NCBI RefSeq assembly: GCF_033963835.1
Contig: NZ_JAXBME010000002.1
Coordinates: 124,001 to 188,000, forward strand
Length of the DNA: 64,000 bases
Direction: 5' to 3'
DNA from: Cytobacillus sp. IB215665
Lineage (GTDB): Bacteria > Bacillota > Bacilli > Bacillales > SM2101
In this document: one piece after another, positions 1 to 8,434 of the stretch
Layout: every line of letters starts with the position of its first letter
How positions within the stretch are numbered: the stretch's first letter is position 1
Translations under genes and position numbers: made by a program
Notes under the pieces: model-generated
The model's input: the letters and a program-made list of their open reading frames with translations, nothing else
Database searches by the model: none
What the model was told of the DNA's origin: nothing

Positions 1-1
1 T

Positions 2-646
2 GTACCACCTCAGGAGGGCTTTCTAGAAGGACTAAGGGAAATTACTGAGGAGTATGGTTCATTATTAATCTTTGATGAAGTTATGACAGGATTTAGAGTT
101 GCGTATCATTGTGCACAAGGGTATTTTGGTGTTACCCCAGATATAACATGCCTAGGAAAAGTTATTGGCGGTGGTCTTCCAGTAGGTGCATACGGTGGAA
201 AAGCGGAAATAATGAATCAAATCGCTCCGAGTGGACCAATTTATCAAGCAGGTACACTTTCTGGTAACCCACTTGCAATGACAGCTGGTTATGAAACATT
301 GATCCAGTTAACACCTGAATCATATGCACAATTTGAACAGAAAGCAGATCTTTTAGAGGAAGGTCTATCAGCAGCAGCACGTAAATATGAAATTCCACAT
401 ACAATCAATCGTGCTGGTTCAATGATCGGCTTCTTCTTTACAGATGAACAAGTATCAAATTATGAAATGGCAAAAAAATCTAATTTAGCTTATTTTGCTA
501 CATTTTATAAAGCTATGTCTGAACAAGGTGTCTTTTTGCCACCATCTCAGTTTGAAGGGCTATTCTTATCAACTGCTCATACGCATGAAGATATTCATCA
601 TACAATTCACAGTGCGGAAATTGCTTTTTCAAAGCTTAAATCGTAA
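2..646 (+). CDS. hemL: Glutamate-1-semialdehyde 2,1-aminomutase, C-terminal half (partial)
   Basis: PLP-dependent enzyme that converts glutamate-1-semialdehyde to 5-aminolevulinate, the entry step of the C5 heme pathway. The reading frame is already open at base 2, so only the last 214 of about 430 residues are present. The fragment shows the PLP-aspartate segment [12 protein letters not shown] and the PLP-lysine segment [16 protein letters not shown], followed by the small C-terminal domain. The internal ATG at 83 is not the start. A strong terminator follows at once, which fits the end of a hem operon. hemL next to spoVID is the usual Bacillus order. The general-stress paralogue GsaB is a less likely alternative because of this synteny. 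Confidence 0.93.
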   Translation, partial: VPPQEGFLEGLREITEEYGSLLIFDEVMTGFRVAYHCAQGYFGVTPDITCLGKVIGGGLPVGAYGGKAEIMNQIAPSGPIYQAGTLSGNPLAMTAGYETLIQLTPESYAQFEQKADLLEEGLSAAARKYEIPHTINRAGSMIGFFFTDEQVSNYEMAKKSNLAYFATFYKAMSEQGVFLPPSQFEGLFLSTAHTHEDIHHTIHSAEIAFSKLKS

Positions 647-666
647 GTAAATGAACATAGAAACAG

Positions 667-710
667 AAGGTGTAGATAAAGTGTATCATCAACTTTATCT
701 ACACCTTTTT
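667..710 (+). terminator. Rho-independent terminator after hemL
   Basis: A 15-bp perfect stem (667-681 with 693-707, AAGGTGTAGATAAAG and its complement) with an 11-nt loop and a run of T, 20 bases after the hemL stop. Confidence 0.9.
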
Positions 711-733
711 CATGTTTTATCATCGTTTTATAC

Positions 734-756
734 ATAAATGATCAATTTCATACATA
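734..756 (+). promoter_or_regulatory. Candidate sigma-E promoter of spoVID
   Basis: CATACATA at 749-756 resembles the sigma-E -10 consensus (CATACA.T), with an ATA-containing -35-like stretch about 15 bases upstream. The family knowledge is that spoVID is transcribed by mother-cell sigma-E. The spacing is only approximate, so this is tentative. Confidence 0.3.
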
Positions 757-806
757 AATCTGTAATGTCATAGTAAAAATGGTACTTGTTTGAAAGGAGG
801 AGTAAG

Positions 807-1871
807 GTGACACAAGAAGAGCAATCGTCGCTGCGATTTTCAATTGAAGAGTCGGTTTGGTTTCAAAAGGGACAGGAAGTCTCTGAACTTTTATCAATTT
901 CTTTAGATCCTGATATTATGATTGAAGAGCATGATCAATATATTACAATTCGTGGTTCGCTTCAGCTATCAGGTGAATACAGAATAGATGAAAATGCTGT
1001 ACATGAAGACGTCAGAGCGTTTCCTGGGAGGGTTGTTAATACTGTTATTACACGAGAAGATGGCGTAAGTGAGCTAAAGCATGTTTTTCCTGTTGATATA
1101 ACAATTCCGAAGACTCGAATTGATCGTATGGATGACGTGTATATTTCAATAAATTCATTTGATTATGAAATTCCTCAAACAAGGTGTTTAGAAGTGTTTG
1201 CAGACCTTTCTATAAGTGGAATATATGATCATCACCAATCTGAGGTTATAAGAGAAAGTGAGTATTATGAGGAAATCATAGAGCATGATGAGGGCCAGGA
1301 TGGGATCGAACGGGTGGAAGTAAATGAAGTCGATTCAGTGGGTCATGTAAATGATGGAGAAGATGTGGTTCAAGTTGGAATTGAAGAAGACTTGTATGAT
1401 CCATTCGAAGTTGAAGTCAGAAAACAAGTGGAAGAAGATGTTTTAGATTCAGCAGAAAGTGCTGAAAGTAATGTACCAAGTATAGATGTCTATAGTCCAC
1501 AGGTTGAATTAAAAGGTAGAGAAGAAACTGATTTAGTATTAAACTTTGAAAGGCACAGTGAAGAACGTACTGAGGTTCAAACAAAGGAAATAAAGGTCAG
1601 AGAAGAAGCGATGGTAGGGGACGAATCTGAAGCAATACGTGATGAAAATGCACTATATTTAACTAAGATATTTGGCAAAGAGGAGCACGAAGGAGATTTT
1701 TCACAAGTGAAAATGTGTTTTGTTCAACAAGGTGATTCCGTACATTCCATATCAGAAAGGTATGATGTATCTGTTCAACAGCTTTTGCGAGTAAATCATC
1801 TCGAACAAGAACATGACATTTATGAAGGACAAATATTATATATACCTATCTACATTGATAGTAAAGTTTAA
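807..1871 (+). CDS. spoVID: Spore coat encasement morphogen SpoVID
   Basis: Mother-cell protein that drives encasement of the forespore by coat proteins, working with SpoIVA and SafA. The GTG at 807 is chosen because GAAAGGAGG (792-800) lies at good spacing; the upstream TTG at 786 would read through that ribosome binding site. The protein has 354 residues. Residues about 1-140 form the beta-rich N-terminal SpoVID domain, the middle (about 150-290) is very acidic and low in complexity, and residues about 300-348 are a LysM domain (GDSVHSISERYDVSVQQL). It is much shorter than B. subtilis SpoVID (about 575 aa), mainly in the acidic linker. It lies 8 bp before ysxE, so the two are co-transcribed. 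Confidence 0.92.
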   Translation: MTQEEQSSLRFSIEESVWFQKGQEVSELLSISLDPDIMIEEHDQYITIRGSLQLSGEYRIDENAVHEDVRAFPGRVVNTVITREDGVSELKHVFPVDITIPKTRIDRMDDVYISINSFDYEIPQTRCLEVFADLSISGIYDHHQSEVIRESEYYEEIIEHDEGQDGIERVEVNEVDSVGHVNDGEDVVQVGIEEDLYDPFEVEVRKQVEEDVLDSAESAESNVPSIDVYSPQVELKGREETDLVLNFERHSEERTEVQTKEIKVREEAMVGDESEAIRDENALYLTKIFGKEEHEGDFSQVKMCFVQQGDSVHSISERYDVSVQQLLRVNHLEQEHDIYEGQILYIPIYIDSKV

Positions 1872-1879
1872 TAATTAAC

Positions 1880-2917
1880 ATGACAACGAAAAATGAGGGT
1901 CATGATAAAACAGCAAAAGTATTAAATTATCATAGTCCTATTCTAGCTAAATATGGAATAATACCCGATAATGTTGAGCAGATTGGAAAGAAGCTTGTCA
2001 AAGTACAATCTAAGTCAGGAACGTTCGCATTGAAGAAATTGGATGATAAATATAAAGACGGTTCATTTATTAAGACAATGCAATCTTTATTCGAACGTGG
2101 ATTTACGAATATTATTCCTATTTATAGAACTAACAATGGAAACTTTCTTGTACATTTCGACAATAATTGTTTTTATTTAATGCCATGGTTTGAACATGAA
2201 AATCGTCAAGGTTTCTTTCAGCAAATGATTCGAGAATTAGCGAGACTTCATTATATGACATCGAAGGACATTACGTATACAAATAATCAAATAGCAAAAT
2301 CATATAATGATATAAAAGAATCATGGAGAACGGAAAGGGTCTTTTTGGAAAGGTATATGGAAGTGTGTGAAAGTAAATGGTATATGTCACCATTTGAATT
2401 GCAGTTTGTTACGTATTTTCACGAAATCATGCAAGCTGTTCATTTTGCTGAACGAAATCTAGATCAATGGTTTGAAAAGATGAAACAAAAAAAGCATTCT
2501 CGTGTTTCAATCATACATGGAAATGTTTCACCTCAACACGTCGTAAGCAATGAAAAAGGGAAAGGTTACTTTATTAACTTTGAAAGGTCGTCTATCGCTT
2601 CTCCCGTATATGATTTAGTTACATTACTACACCGTACATTACGAACGTACCCTGTGAATAACCATGAATGTGTCGAGTGGATTCAGCATTATCAACAATT
2701 TAACTCATTAAAGGAAGAAGAACGTTTTTTGCTATATAGTTACGGTTCATATCCTGAACAATTATATAATATTGTTCGCAAACATTTATCACGTACAACA
2801 ATTAACAATGAGCTTCAGGGCACTGAACAATTACTACGGGCATACTGGCAAATGAAAAACATTGAGTTTGTTATTATGCAGTTAATTGGTGAAGAACAAA
2901 TGCATAGCAATGAATAA
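1880..2917 (+). CDS. ysxE: Spore coat kinase-like protein YsxE (CotS family)
   Basis: 345 aa with the aminoglycoside-phosphotransferase/CotS-like fold. A nucleotide-site lysine region (TFALKKLDD, about residue 50) and a catalytic-loop-like IHGNVSPQHVV (about residue 210) are visible, followed by FINFERSSIASPVYDL in place of the usual DFD metal motif. Loss of the canonical Asp in both motifs (HGNVS for HGDxx, NFE for DFE) suggests a weak or absent kinase function. Family members are spore coat proteins. It follows spoVID closely, as in B. subtilis, and ends just before a bidirectional terminator. The precise biochemical role is unknown. Confidence 0.88.
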   Translation: MTTKNEGHDKTAKVLNYHSPILAKYGIIPDNVEQIGKKLVKVQSKSGTFALKKLDDKYKDGSFIKTMQSLFERGFTNIIPIYRTNNGNFLVHFDNNCFYLMPWFEHENRQGFFQQMIRELARLHYMTSKDITYTNNQIAKSYNDIKESWRTERVFLERYMEVCESKWYMSPFELQFVTYFHEIMQAVHFAERNLDQWFEKMKQKKHSRVSIIHGNVSPQHVVSNEKGKGYFINFERSSIASPVYDLVTLLHRTLRTYPVNNHECVEWIQHYQQFNSLKEEERFLLYSYGSYPEQLYNIVRKHLSRTTINNELQGTEQLLRAYWQMKNIEFVIMQLIGEEQMHSNE

Positions 2918-2919
2918 AA

Positions 2920-2965
2920 AGAATCCCATATATAACATTTCATATGTTGTGTATGGGATTTTTTA
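2920..2965. terminator. Bidirectional terminator between ysxE and the small minus-strand gene
   Basis: 17-bp stem (AATCCCATATATAACAT at 2922-2938 paired with 2944-2960) with A-run on the left and T-run on the right. It can end transcripts from both converging genes. Confidence 0.85.
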
Positions 2966-3154
2966 AATCCAATTAAATTCAAATGCTACTGCAATAACGA
3001 CTAATAAAGCAAGTATAAACACATCAAACGTAGTCGGAAAAAAGATGGTACGAAGTAATTGAAAGACTGCAATAGGAATGATCATTTGTCCACAAATATC
3101 GCGAAGCTGACGCGCCCACGGTGGGAGGGAAAAAGGTGTGTATTTCCGTCTCAT
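2963..3154 (-). CDS. Small membrane protein of unknown function
   Basis: 63 aa. The N-terminus is basic (MRRKYTPFSLPPWARQLR), followed by two hydrophobic stretches (about residues 22-40 and 44-61), so a two-helix membrane hairpin is likely. A near-perfect AAGGAGG lies 8-9 bases before the ATG, and the stop falls at the shared terminator, which together make it a real gene rather than a chance frame. It is convergent to ysxE. I do not recognise the family. Confidence 0.75.
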   Translation of the reverse strand: MRRKYTPFSLPPWARQLRDICGQMIIPIAVFQLLRTIFFPTTFDVFILALLVVIAVAFEFNWI

Positions 3155-3211
3155 AGCTAGCCTCCTTACAATTAAATAAGCTAGTGATTTTCACAGCTGC
3201 ACTTTTCTTAT

Positions 3212-3343
3212 GGCTTTTTTCGAATTAATAGTTGTTTTTCGTACTACCATATCACTACGCAAACAACTAGAACTTCGTGGACTTAATAGTGTTAGAATTT
3301 ATAAGAGTATTTGAAAATATTAACAAAATTAATGAAAAGAGCC
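3212..3343 (-). repeat. MITE-like element, reverse orientation, upstream of the valS leader
   Basis: Begins GGCTTTTTTCG and ends GAAAAGAGCC. The interior carries the reverse complement of the family core (ACTAGAACTTCGTGG). The flanks TTTCTTAT and TTTCGTAA match at 6 of 8 positions, a weak trace of a target duplication. Confidence 0.65.
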
Positions 3344-3572
3344 TTTCGTAAAGATGAGATTTTATGGAATTGCATCGGTTTAAAGAAGGGAAAATGCTTG
3401 GAACAATTATTGGTATATTTTAAGACTATAAACATCTCATCGGAAAAAAGCTTTTACAATAAATGCTCGTAATTTAACCTATATTAAAGTATGCCACCAT
3501 CAATGAAATAGTGCATTCACCCATCCAATTTGCTCACTAATGAATAACTTTAAAAAAATTTGGCTAAGATGA

Positions 3573-3620
3573 TTGACGACAAAAACAATTTTTCGGTAGT
3601 ATATAGAATATAAATATGAT
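3573..3620 (+). promoter_or_regulatory. Probable valS promoter region
   Basis: TTGACG at 3573-3578 with TAGTAT at 3597-3602 (18-base spacer), and an alternative TATGAT at 3615-3620. Either lies just upstream of the T-box leader. Which one is used cannot be decided by eye. Confidence 0.4.
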
Positions 3621-3644
3621 ACTATTGACAAACATATAAGAGAT

Positions 3645-3941
3645 GCTTTCAAGATAATTGAACAATATCTAAAAGCGTAGACAGGGAAGAGTACAATAGG
3701 TAGCTCCTTCAGAGAGAGAAATTTATAGCTGAGAAATTTCTTAGGATCGCTATTATTAGAAAGTCACCCTTAAGCTGCTTCTTTGAAAGATCGATGTGTC
3801 GATTAGAAGAAGCCGGATGCAACCGTTATTGTATAAGCGCTTAAACTTCATTGTGTAATAGTGTAGTTTAAGAATTAAGGTGGTACCGCGGAAAATAAAC
3901 TCCTTTCGTCCTTTTTTTGGATGGAGGAGTTTTTATTTTTT
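3645..3941 (+). promoter_or_regulatory. T-box leader (valine) of valS
   Basis: Shows the T-box landmarks in order: the GGGAAGAGTA motif of stem I near 3682, a specifier triplet GTC at 3763-3765 followed by the downstream stem I strand, the T-box sequence AAGGTGGTACCGCGG at 3877-3891, and a terminator hairpin. Uncharged tRNA-Val would pair with the GTC specifier and the T-box bulge to favour antitermination and valS expression. The specifier assignment agrees with the downstream gene. Confidence 0.93.
3895..3941 (+). terminator. Regulated T-box terminator of valS
   Basis: AAACTCCTTTCGTCC paired with GGATGGAGGAGTTT, then a T-rich tract. It competes with the antiterminator that contains the T-box motif. 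Confidence 0.9.
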
Positions 3942-3946
3942 AAATA

Positions 3947-4023
3947 GGCTGCTTTTCGCATTGATTGGCGTTTTTCGAACGTTGCTATTTTAATTTTCTT
4001 AAACTAAATTTATGACAAGAGCT
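3947..4023 (-). repeat. Short MITE-like element between the valS T-box and its start
   Basis: GGCTGCTTTTCGCATTGATT at the left matches the reverse complement of the family's right end; the right edge is GACAAGAGCT. It lies downstream of the terminator and upstream of the valS ribosome binding site, so it is part of the full-length valS mRNA. No clear target duplication. Confidence 0.5.
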
Positions 4024-4050
4024 TTAAGCTATTAGTCAGGAGGAACTAAC

Positions 4051-6693
4051 ATGGAAACAAATGAACAAATGCTATCGACAAAATACGATCCAAATAAAGT
4101 TGAAAAAGATCGTTATAAGTTTTGGCTGGAAGGAAAGTATTTTGAGGCAACTGGAGAAAGTGATAAAGAACCTTATACAATTGTGATACCCCCACCAAAT
4201 GTAACAGGTAAGCTACATTTAGGTCATGCTTGGGATACAACATTACAAGATATATTGACGCGTATGAAGCGTATGCAAGGGTTTGATGTTCTTTGGTTAC
4301 CTGGAATGGATCACGCGGGTATTGCTACTCAAGCAAAGGTCGAAGCTAAGCTTCGTGAACAAGGTACATCTAGATATGATTTAGGAAGAGAAAAATTTGT
4401 TGAGGAAACGTGGAAGTGGAAAGAGGAGTACGCTAGTCATATTCGTCAGCAGTGGTCAAAGCTTGGCTTAGGGCTAGATTATTCACGCGAGCGTTTTACA
4501 CTTGATGAAGGGCTTTCTAAAGCTGTTCGTGAGGTTTTCGTAACATTGTACAAAAAAGGTCTTATTTATCGTGGAGAATATATTATTAACTGGGACCCAC
4601 AAACAAAGACAGCCCTGTCAGATATTGAAGTGATTCATAAAGATGTGCAAGGTGCATTTTATCATATGCGTTATCCACTAACGGACGGTTCAGGGTATAT
4701 CGAAATTGCTACAACTCGGCCTGAGACGATGCTTGGAGATACTGCTATAGCAGTTCATCCAAAGGATGAGCGCTATAAGCATTTGATTGGAAAAACAGCT
4801 AAACTACCAATAATCGGAAGAGAACTAAAAATCGTAGGTGATGACTATGTTGATATGGAGTTCGGGTCTGGAGCGGTAAAAATTACACCAGCCCATGATC
4901 CGAATGACTTTGAAATTGGCAACCGTCATAACCTTGAAAGAGTTCTTGTAATGAATGAAGACGGAACGATGAATGAAAATGCTGGTAAATATCAAGGGAT
5001 GGATCGCTTCGAATGCCGTAAGCAAATTGTGAAAGATTTAGAAGAGCAAGGAGTCCTCTTTAAAATTGAGGAGCATATGCATTCAGTAGGTCATAGCGAA
5101 CGAAGTGGAGCTGTAGTTGAGCCGTATTTGTCAACACAATGGTTTGTAAAAATGCAGCCATTAGCTGATGAAGCGATTAAGTTACAGCAAACAGGTGATA
5201 AGGTGAATTTTGTTCCTGATCGCTTTGAAAAAACGTATTTACGCTGGATGGAAAATATTCGTGATTGGTGCATTTCTCGTCAATTGTGGTGGGGACACCG
5301 TATTCCTGCATGGTACCATAAGGAGACAGGTGAAGTTTATGTAGACCATGAACCACCAGCTGATGTTGAAAACTGGGAACAAGACACTGATGTATTAGAT
5401 ACTTGGTTCAGCTCAGCACTTTGGCCGTTTTCAACGATGGGATGGCCTGATGAATCTTCATTGGATTACAATCGTTATTACCCATCGAATGTTCTCGTTA
5501 CTGGTTATGATATTATTTTCTTCTGGGTGTCAAGAATGATTTTCCAAGCTCTCGAGTTTACTGGGAAACGTCCTTTCGATGATGTATTAATACATGGACT
5601 CGTACGTGCTTCAGATGGAAGAAAAATGAGTAAATCTTTAGGAAATGGTGTAGATCCAATGGATGTCATCGACCAATATGGTGCTGATTCCTTACGATAT
5701 TTCCTTGCAACAGGTAGCTCTCCAGGCCAAGATTTACGTTATAGTACGGAGAAGGTCGAGGCTACTTGGAACTTTGCTAATAAAATATGGAATGCATCGA
5801 GATTCGTAATAATGAATTTAGATGGCCTCAAGTATGAAGAAATAGATTTAACAGGGGAAATGTCGGTAGCAGATCAATGGATATTAACAAGACTTAATGA
5901 GACAATCGAAAAGGTTACAATTTTAGCAGATAAATATGAATTTGGTGAAGTTGGTCGTGTGTTATATAACTTCATTTGGGATGATTTCTGTGATTGGTAT
6001 ATAGAAATGGCTAAACTCCCATTATATGGGGATGATGTCAAGTCAAAGAAAACGACACGAAGTGTATTAGCATATGTGTTAGATAATACTCTACGTTTAT
6101 TACATCCGTTTATGCCTTTTATTACCGAGGAAATTTGGCAAAATATACCTCGTGATGGAGACTCAATAACTGTTGCTAAGTGGCCACAGGTTCGTTCAGA
6201 ACTTTCGAACGAACAAGCTGCAAATGATATGCGCTTACTCGTTGATATTATTCGATCAGTCCGCAACGTTCGAGCTGAAGTGAATACACCAATGAGTAAA
6301 AAGATTAAGCTACACATCAATGCAAAAGATGAGAATGTAGCTACTCGACTAGAAGACAATCGTTCATATATCGATAAATTCTGTAATCCAAGTGAATTAA
6401 TGATCGGAGTAGGGTTACAACCACCTGCAAAGTCTATGACAGCTGTAGTAACTGGTGTAGAATTAATTCTACCACTTGAAGGTTTAATTAATATTGAAGA
6501 AGAAGTGCAACGTCTACAAAAAGAAATGGAGAAGCTGGATAAAGAAGTAGATCGCGTTCAAAAGAAATTAAGTAATGAAGGTTTCGTCAACAAAGCTCCA
6601 GAAAAAGTAATTGCTGAAGAACGTGCTAAAGAACAGGATTATGTTGAAAAGCGTGAAACGGTTCGTGCTCGTATCGCCGAACTGAAAGGATAA
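4051..6693 (+). CDS. valS: Valyl-tRNA synthetase
   Basis: 880 aa, class Ia synthetase that charges tRNA-Val and edits mischarged Thr. HLGH (residues 56-59) and KMSKS (about 525-529) form the ATP signature motifs. The CP1 editing domain lies at about 200-350 ([12 protein letters not shown]), the anticodon-binding domain at about 620-770, and the C-terminal tRNA-binding coiled coil at about 810-880. The ATG at 4051 follows AGGAGGA at proper spacing. The Val T-box leader upstream controls it. Length is usual for Bacillus ValS. Confidence 0.98.
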   Translation: METNEQMLSTKYDPNKVEKDRYKFWLEGKYFEATGESDKEPYTIVIPPPNVTGKLHLGHAWDTTLQDILTRMKRMQGFDVLWLPGMDHAGIATQAKVEAKLREQGTSRYDLGREKFVEETWKWKEEYASHIRQQWSKLGLGLDYSRERFTLDEGLSKAVREVFVTLYKKGLIYRGEYIINWDPQTKTALSDIEVIHKDVQGAFYHMRYPLTDGSGYIEIATTRPETMLGDTAIAVHPKDERYKHLIGKTAKLPIIGRELKIVGDDYVDMEFGSGAVKITPAHDPNDFEIGNRHNLERVLVMNEDGTMNENAGKYQGMDRFECRKQIVKDLEEQGVLFKIEEHMHSVGHSERSGAVVEPYLSTQWFVKMQPLADEAIKLQQTGDKVNFVPDRFEKTYLRWMENIRDWCISRQLWWGHRIPAWYHKETGEVYVDHEPPADVENWEQDTDVLDTWFSSALWPFSTMGWPDESSLDYNRYYPSNVLVTGYDIIFFWVSRMIFQALEFTGKRPFDDVLIHGLVRASDGRKMSKSLGNGVDPMDVIDQYGADSLRYFLATGSSPGQDLRYSTEKVEATWNFANKIWNASRFVIMNLDGLKYEEIDLTGEMSVADQWILTRLNETIEKVTILADKYEFGEVGRVLYNFIWDDFCDWYIEMAKLPLYGDDVKSKKTTRSVLAYVLDNTLRLLHPFMPFITEEIWQNIPRDGDSITVAKWPQVRSELSNEQAANDMRLLVDIIRSVRNVRAEVNTPMSKKIKLHINAKDENVATRLEDNRSYIDKFCNPSELMIGVGLQPPAKSMTAVVTGVELILPLEGLINIEEEVQRLQKEMEKLDKEVDRVQKKLSNEGFVNKAPEKVIAEERAKEQDYVEKRETVRARIAELKG

Positions 6694-6805
6694 TACATTA
6701 ATAAAGATCGGACTCATGTGTAAGGCATGATGAATGAGGGGCATTTTACCAAGGATTATTCAAAATTCATTTGTAGACAAATGAATGATGGATAGACTAA
6801 AATAT

Positions 6806-6837
6806 AACACGAACCTGAGAGGGTTCGTGTTTTTTGA
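6806..6837 (+). terminator. Terminator after valS
   Basis: AACACGAACC paired with GGTTCGTGTT, 6-nt loop, then a T-run. It lies about 110 bases after the valS stop and separates valS from folC. The remaining 6838-7034 shows nothing recognisable. Confidence 0.88.
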
Positions 6838-7034
6838 ATATAACAAAGCTGCAGTGTTTGCGAAGGATAATCAAAGAGCTGCACTTTTCTATAATCTAGA
6901 TGCAACAATCCTAGATATGATTTCGCCGTTAAAATAAGCTTTTTATAGATCACGCAGAGTTGTAGTTTTTGTGAGGGAAGATAAGAGAATCAAGCGCTTT
7001 ACGCTAATTAACATTTTTATTTGGGAGGAGTTTT

Positions 7035-8339
7035 ATGGTAGTTACATATAAGGAAGCTATAGATTGGATTCATTCAAGACTTCGTTTAGGTATGAAGCCA
7101 GGACTAAAAAGAATGGAGTGGATGATGGAGCGTTTGGCTCATCCTGAACAACATATTCAAACAATCCATGTTGCTGGGACAAATGGTAAAGGTTCGACGG
7201 TATGTTATTTGAGAACAATTCTACAAGAGGCAGGCTACAACATAGGTACTTTTACTTCACCTTACATTGAACAATTTAATGAACGAATTAGCATCAATGG
7301 TGTTCCAATTCATGATGAGGAAATTGTCAGTTTAGTTAATGAGATTAAACCGTTAGCAGAACAGTTAGAACATACTGAGTTAGGTTCGCCTACCGAATTT
7401 GAAGTAATCACTGCGATGGCATTGGTTTACTTTGCAAAAACAAAGGCAGTTGACCTCGTAATCTTTGAGACAGGTCTAGGAGGTAGGTTAGATTCTACGA
7501 ATGTTATTAACCCACTGTTTTCCATTATTACGAACATCGGGTTTGATCATACTGCCATACTTGGCGAGACAGTTGAAGAAATTGCATATGAAAAAAGTGG
7601 AATTATAAAGCCAGGCTCACCAGTGATTACTTCGGTTGAACAGAAAGAAGCCTTACAAGTCATTTTAGCAAAAGCACAGTCTACAAATTCTCAAGTATTT
7701 CAATATAACCTTGATTTTACTATTGCTAATTATCAATCGACTAAAAGCGGTGAAGCATTCTCAATTAAGACTCCTTTTCTAACAATAAATGATCTCAACT
7801 CTAAGATGAAAGGTGCTCATCAAGTGAAAAATGCGGCCCTAGCAATTATGGCAGCCGTATATTTGAAAACACATTTTTCAATGACCATAGAAGAAGTACA
7901 TATTCGTAATGGAATAAAGAATGCATTTTGGGCTGGTCGTTTTGAAACACTTATGACAGAACCGTTGGTTATCATTGATGGTGCACATAACCCAGAAGGA
8001 ATTCAAGCCTTATGTAAAACTCTTAACGATCACTTTAACGATAAGAAGATACATATCATATTTTCTGCTTTAGCAGATAAACACATTGGAGATATGCTTA
8101 ACCCTTTAGCTGATATTGCTGAACGACTTATATGTACTTCGTTCGATTTTCCTAGGTCTTTATCAGCAAGAGAATTGTATGATCAATGTAGTAGAAGTAA
8201 TAAGGATTACGAGGAAGATTGGAAAGTAGTTATTAATGAAAAGCTAAACTCCATACCTAAAGATGACGTTCTTATTATCACAGGTTCACTATATTTTATA
8301 TCAGAAGTACGATTACATATATTAGGATGTTTATCGTAG
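7035..8339 (+). CDS. folC: Folylpolyglutamate synthase / dihydrofolate synthase
   Basis: 434 aa Mur-ligase-family enzyme that adds glutamate to dihydropteroate and folates. The ATP P-loop is HVAGTNGKGST (residues 45-55). The Mur-ligase central motif region GLGGRLDSTNV and the HNPEG motif (DGAHNPEG, about 315-322) are present. Start ATG follows GGGAGGA. In B. subtilis folC follows valS and precedes comC, and the order is kept here, apart from the cyclase gene in between. Confidence 0.96.
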   Translation: MVVTYKEAIDWIHSRLRLGMKPGLKRMEWMMERLAHPEQHIQTIHVAGTNGKGSTVCYLRTILQEAGYNIGTFTSPYIEQFNERISINGVPIHDEEIVSLVNEIKPLAEQLEHTELGSPTEFEVITAMALVYFAKTKAVDLVIFETGLGGRLDSTNVINPLFSIITNIGFDHTAILGETVEEIAYEKSGIIKPGSPVITSVEQKEALQVILAKAQSTNSQVFQYNLDFTIANYQSTKSGEAFSIKTPFLTINDLNSKMKGAHQVKNAALAIMAAVYLKTHFSMTIEEVHIRNGIKNAFWAGRFETLMTEPLVIIDGAHNPEGIQALCKTLNDHFNDKKIHIIFSALADKHIGDMLNPLADIAERLICTSFDFPRSLSARELYDQCSRSNKDYEEDWKVVINEKLNSIPKDDVLIITGSLYFISEVRLHILGCLS

Positions 8340-8434
8340 TATTTTCATATAACATATGACTTTTGTCTGAAAATTTGGTAAAATATAGACGATAAACTGG
8401 TAAATATGAAATATGTGGTAGAGGAGGACGATAT

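Noticed and set aside
5874-6359. 161-codon minus-strand open frame inside valS
   Set aside because: Shadow of the conserved valS coding sequence; no start signals.
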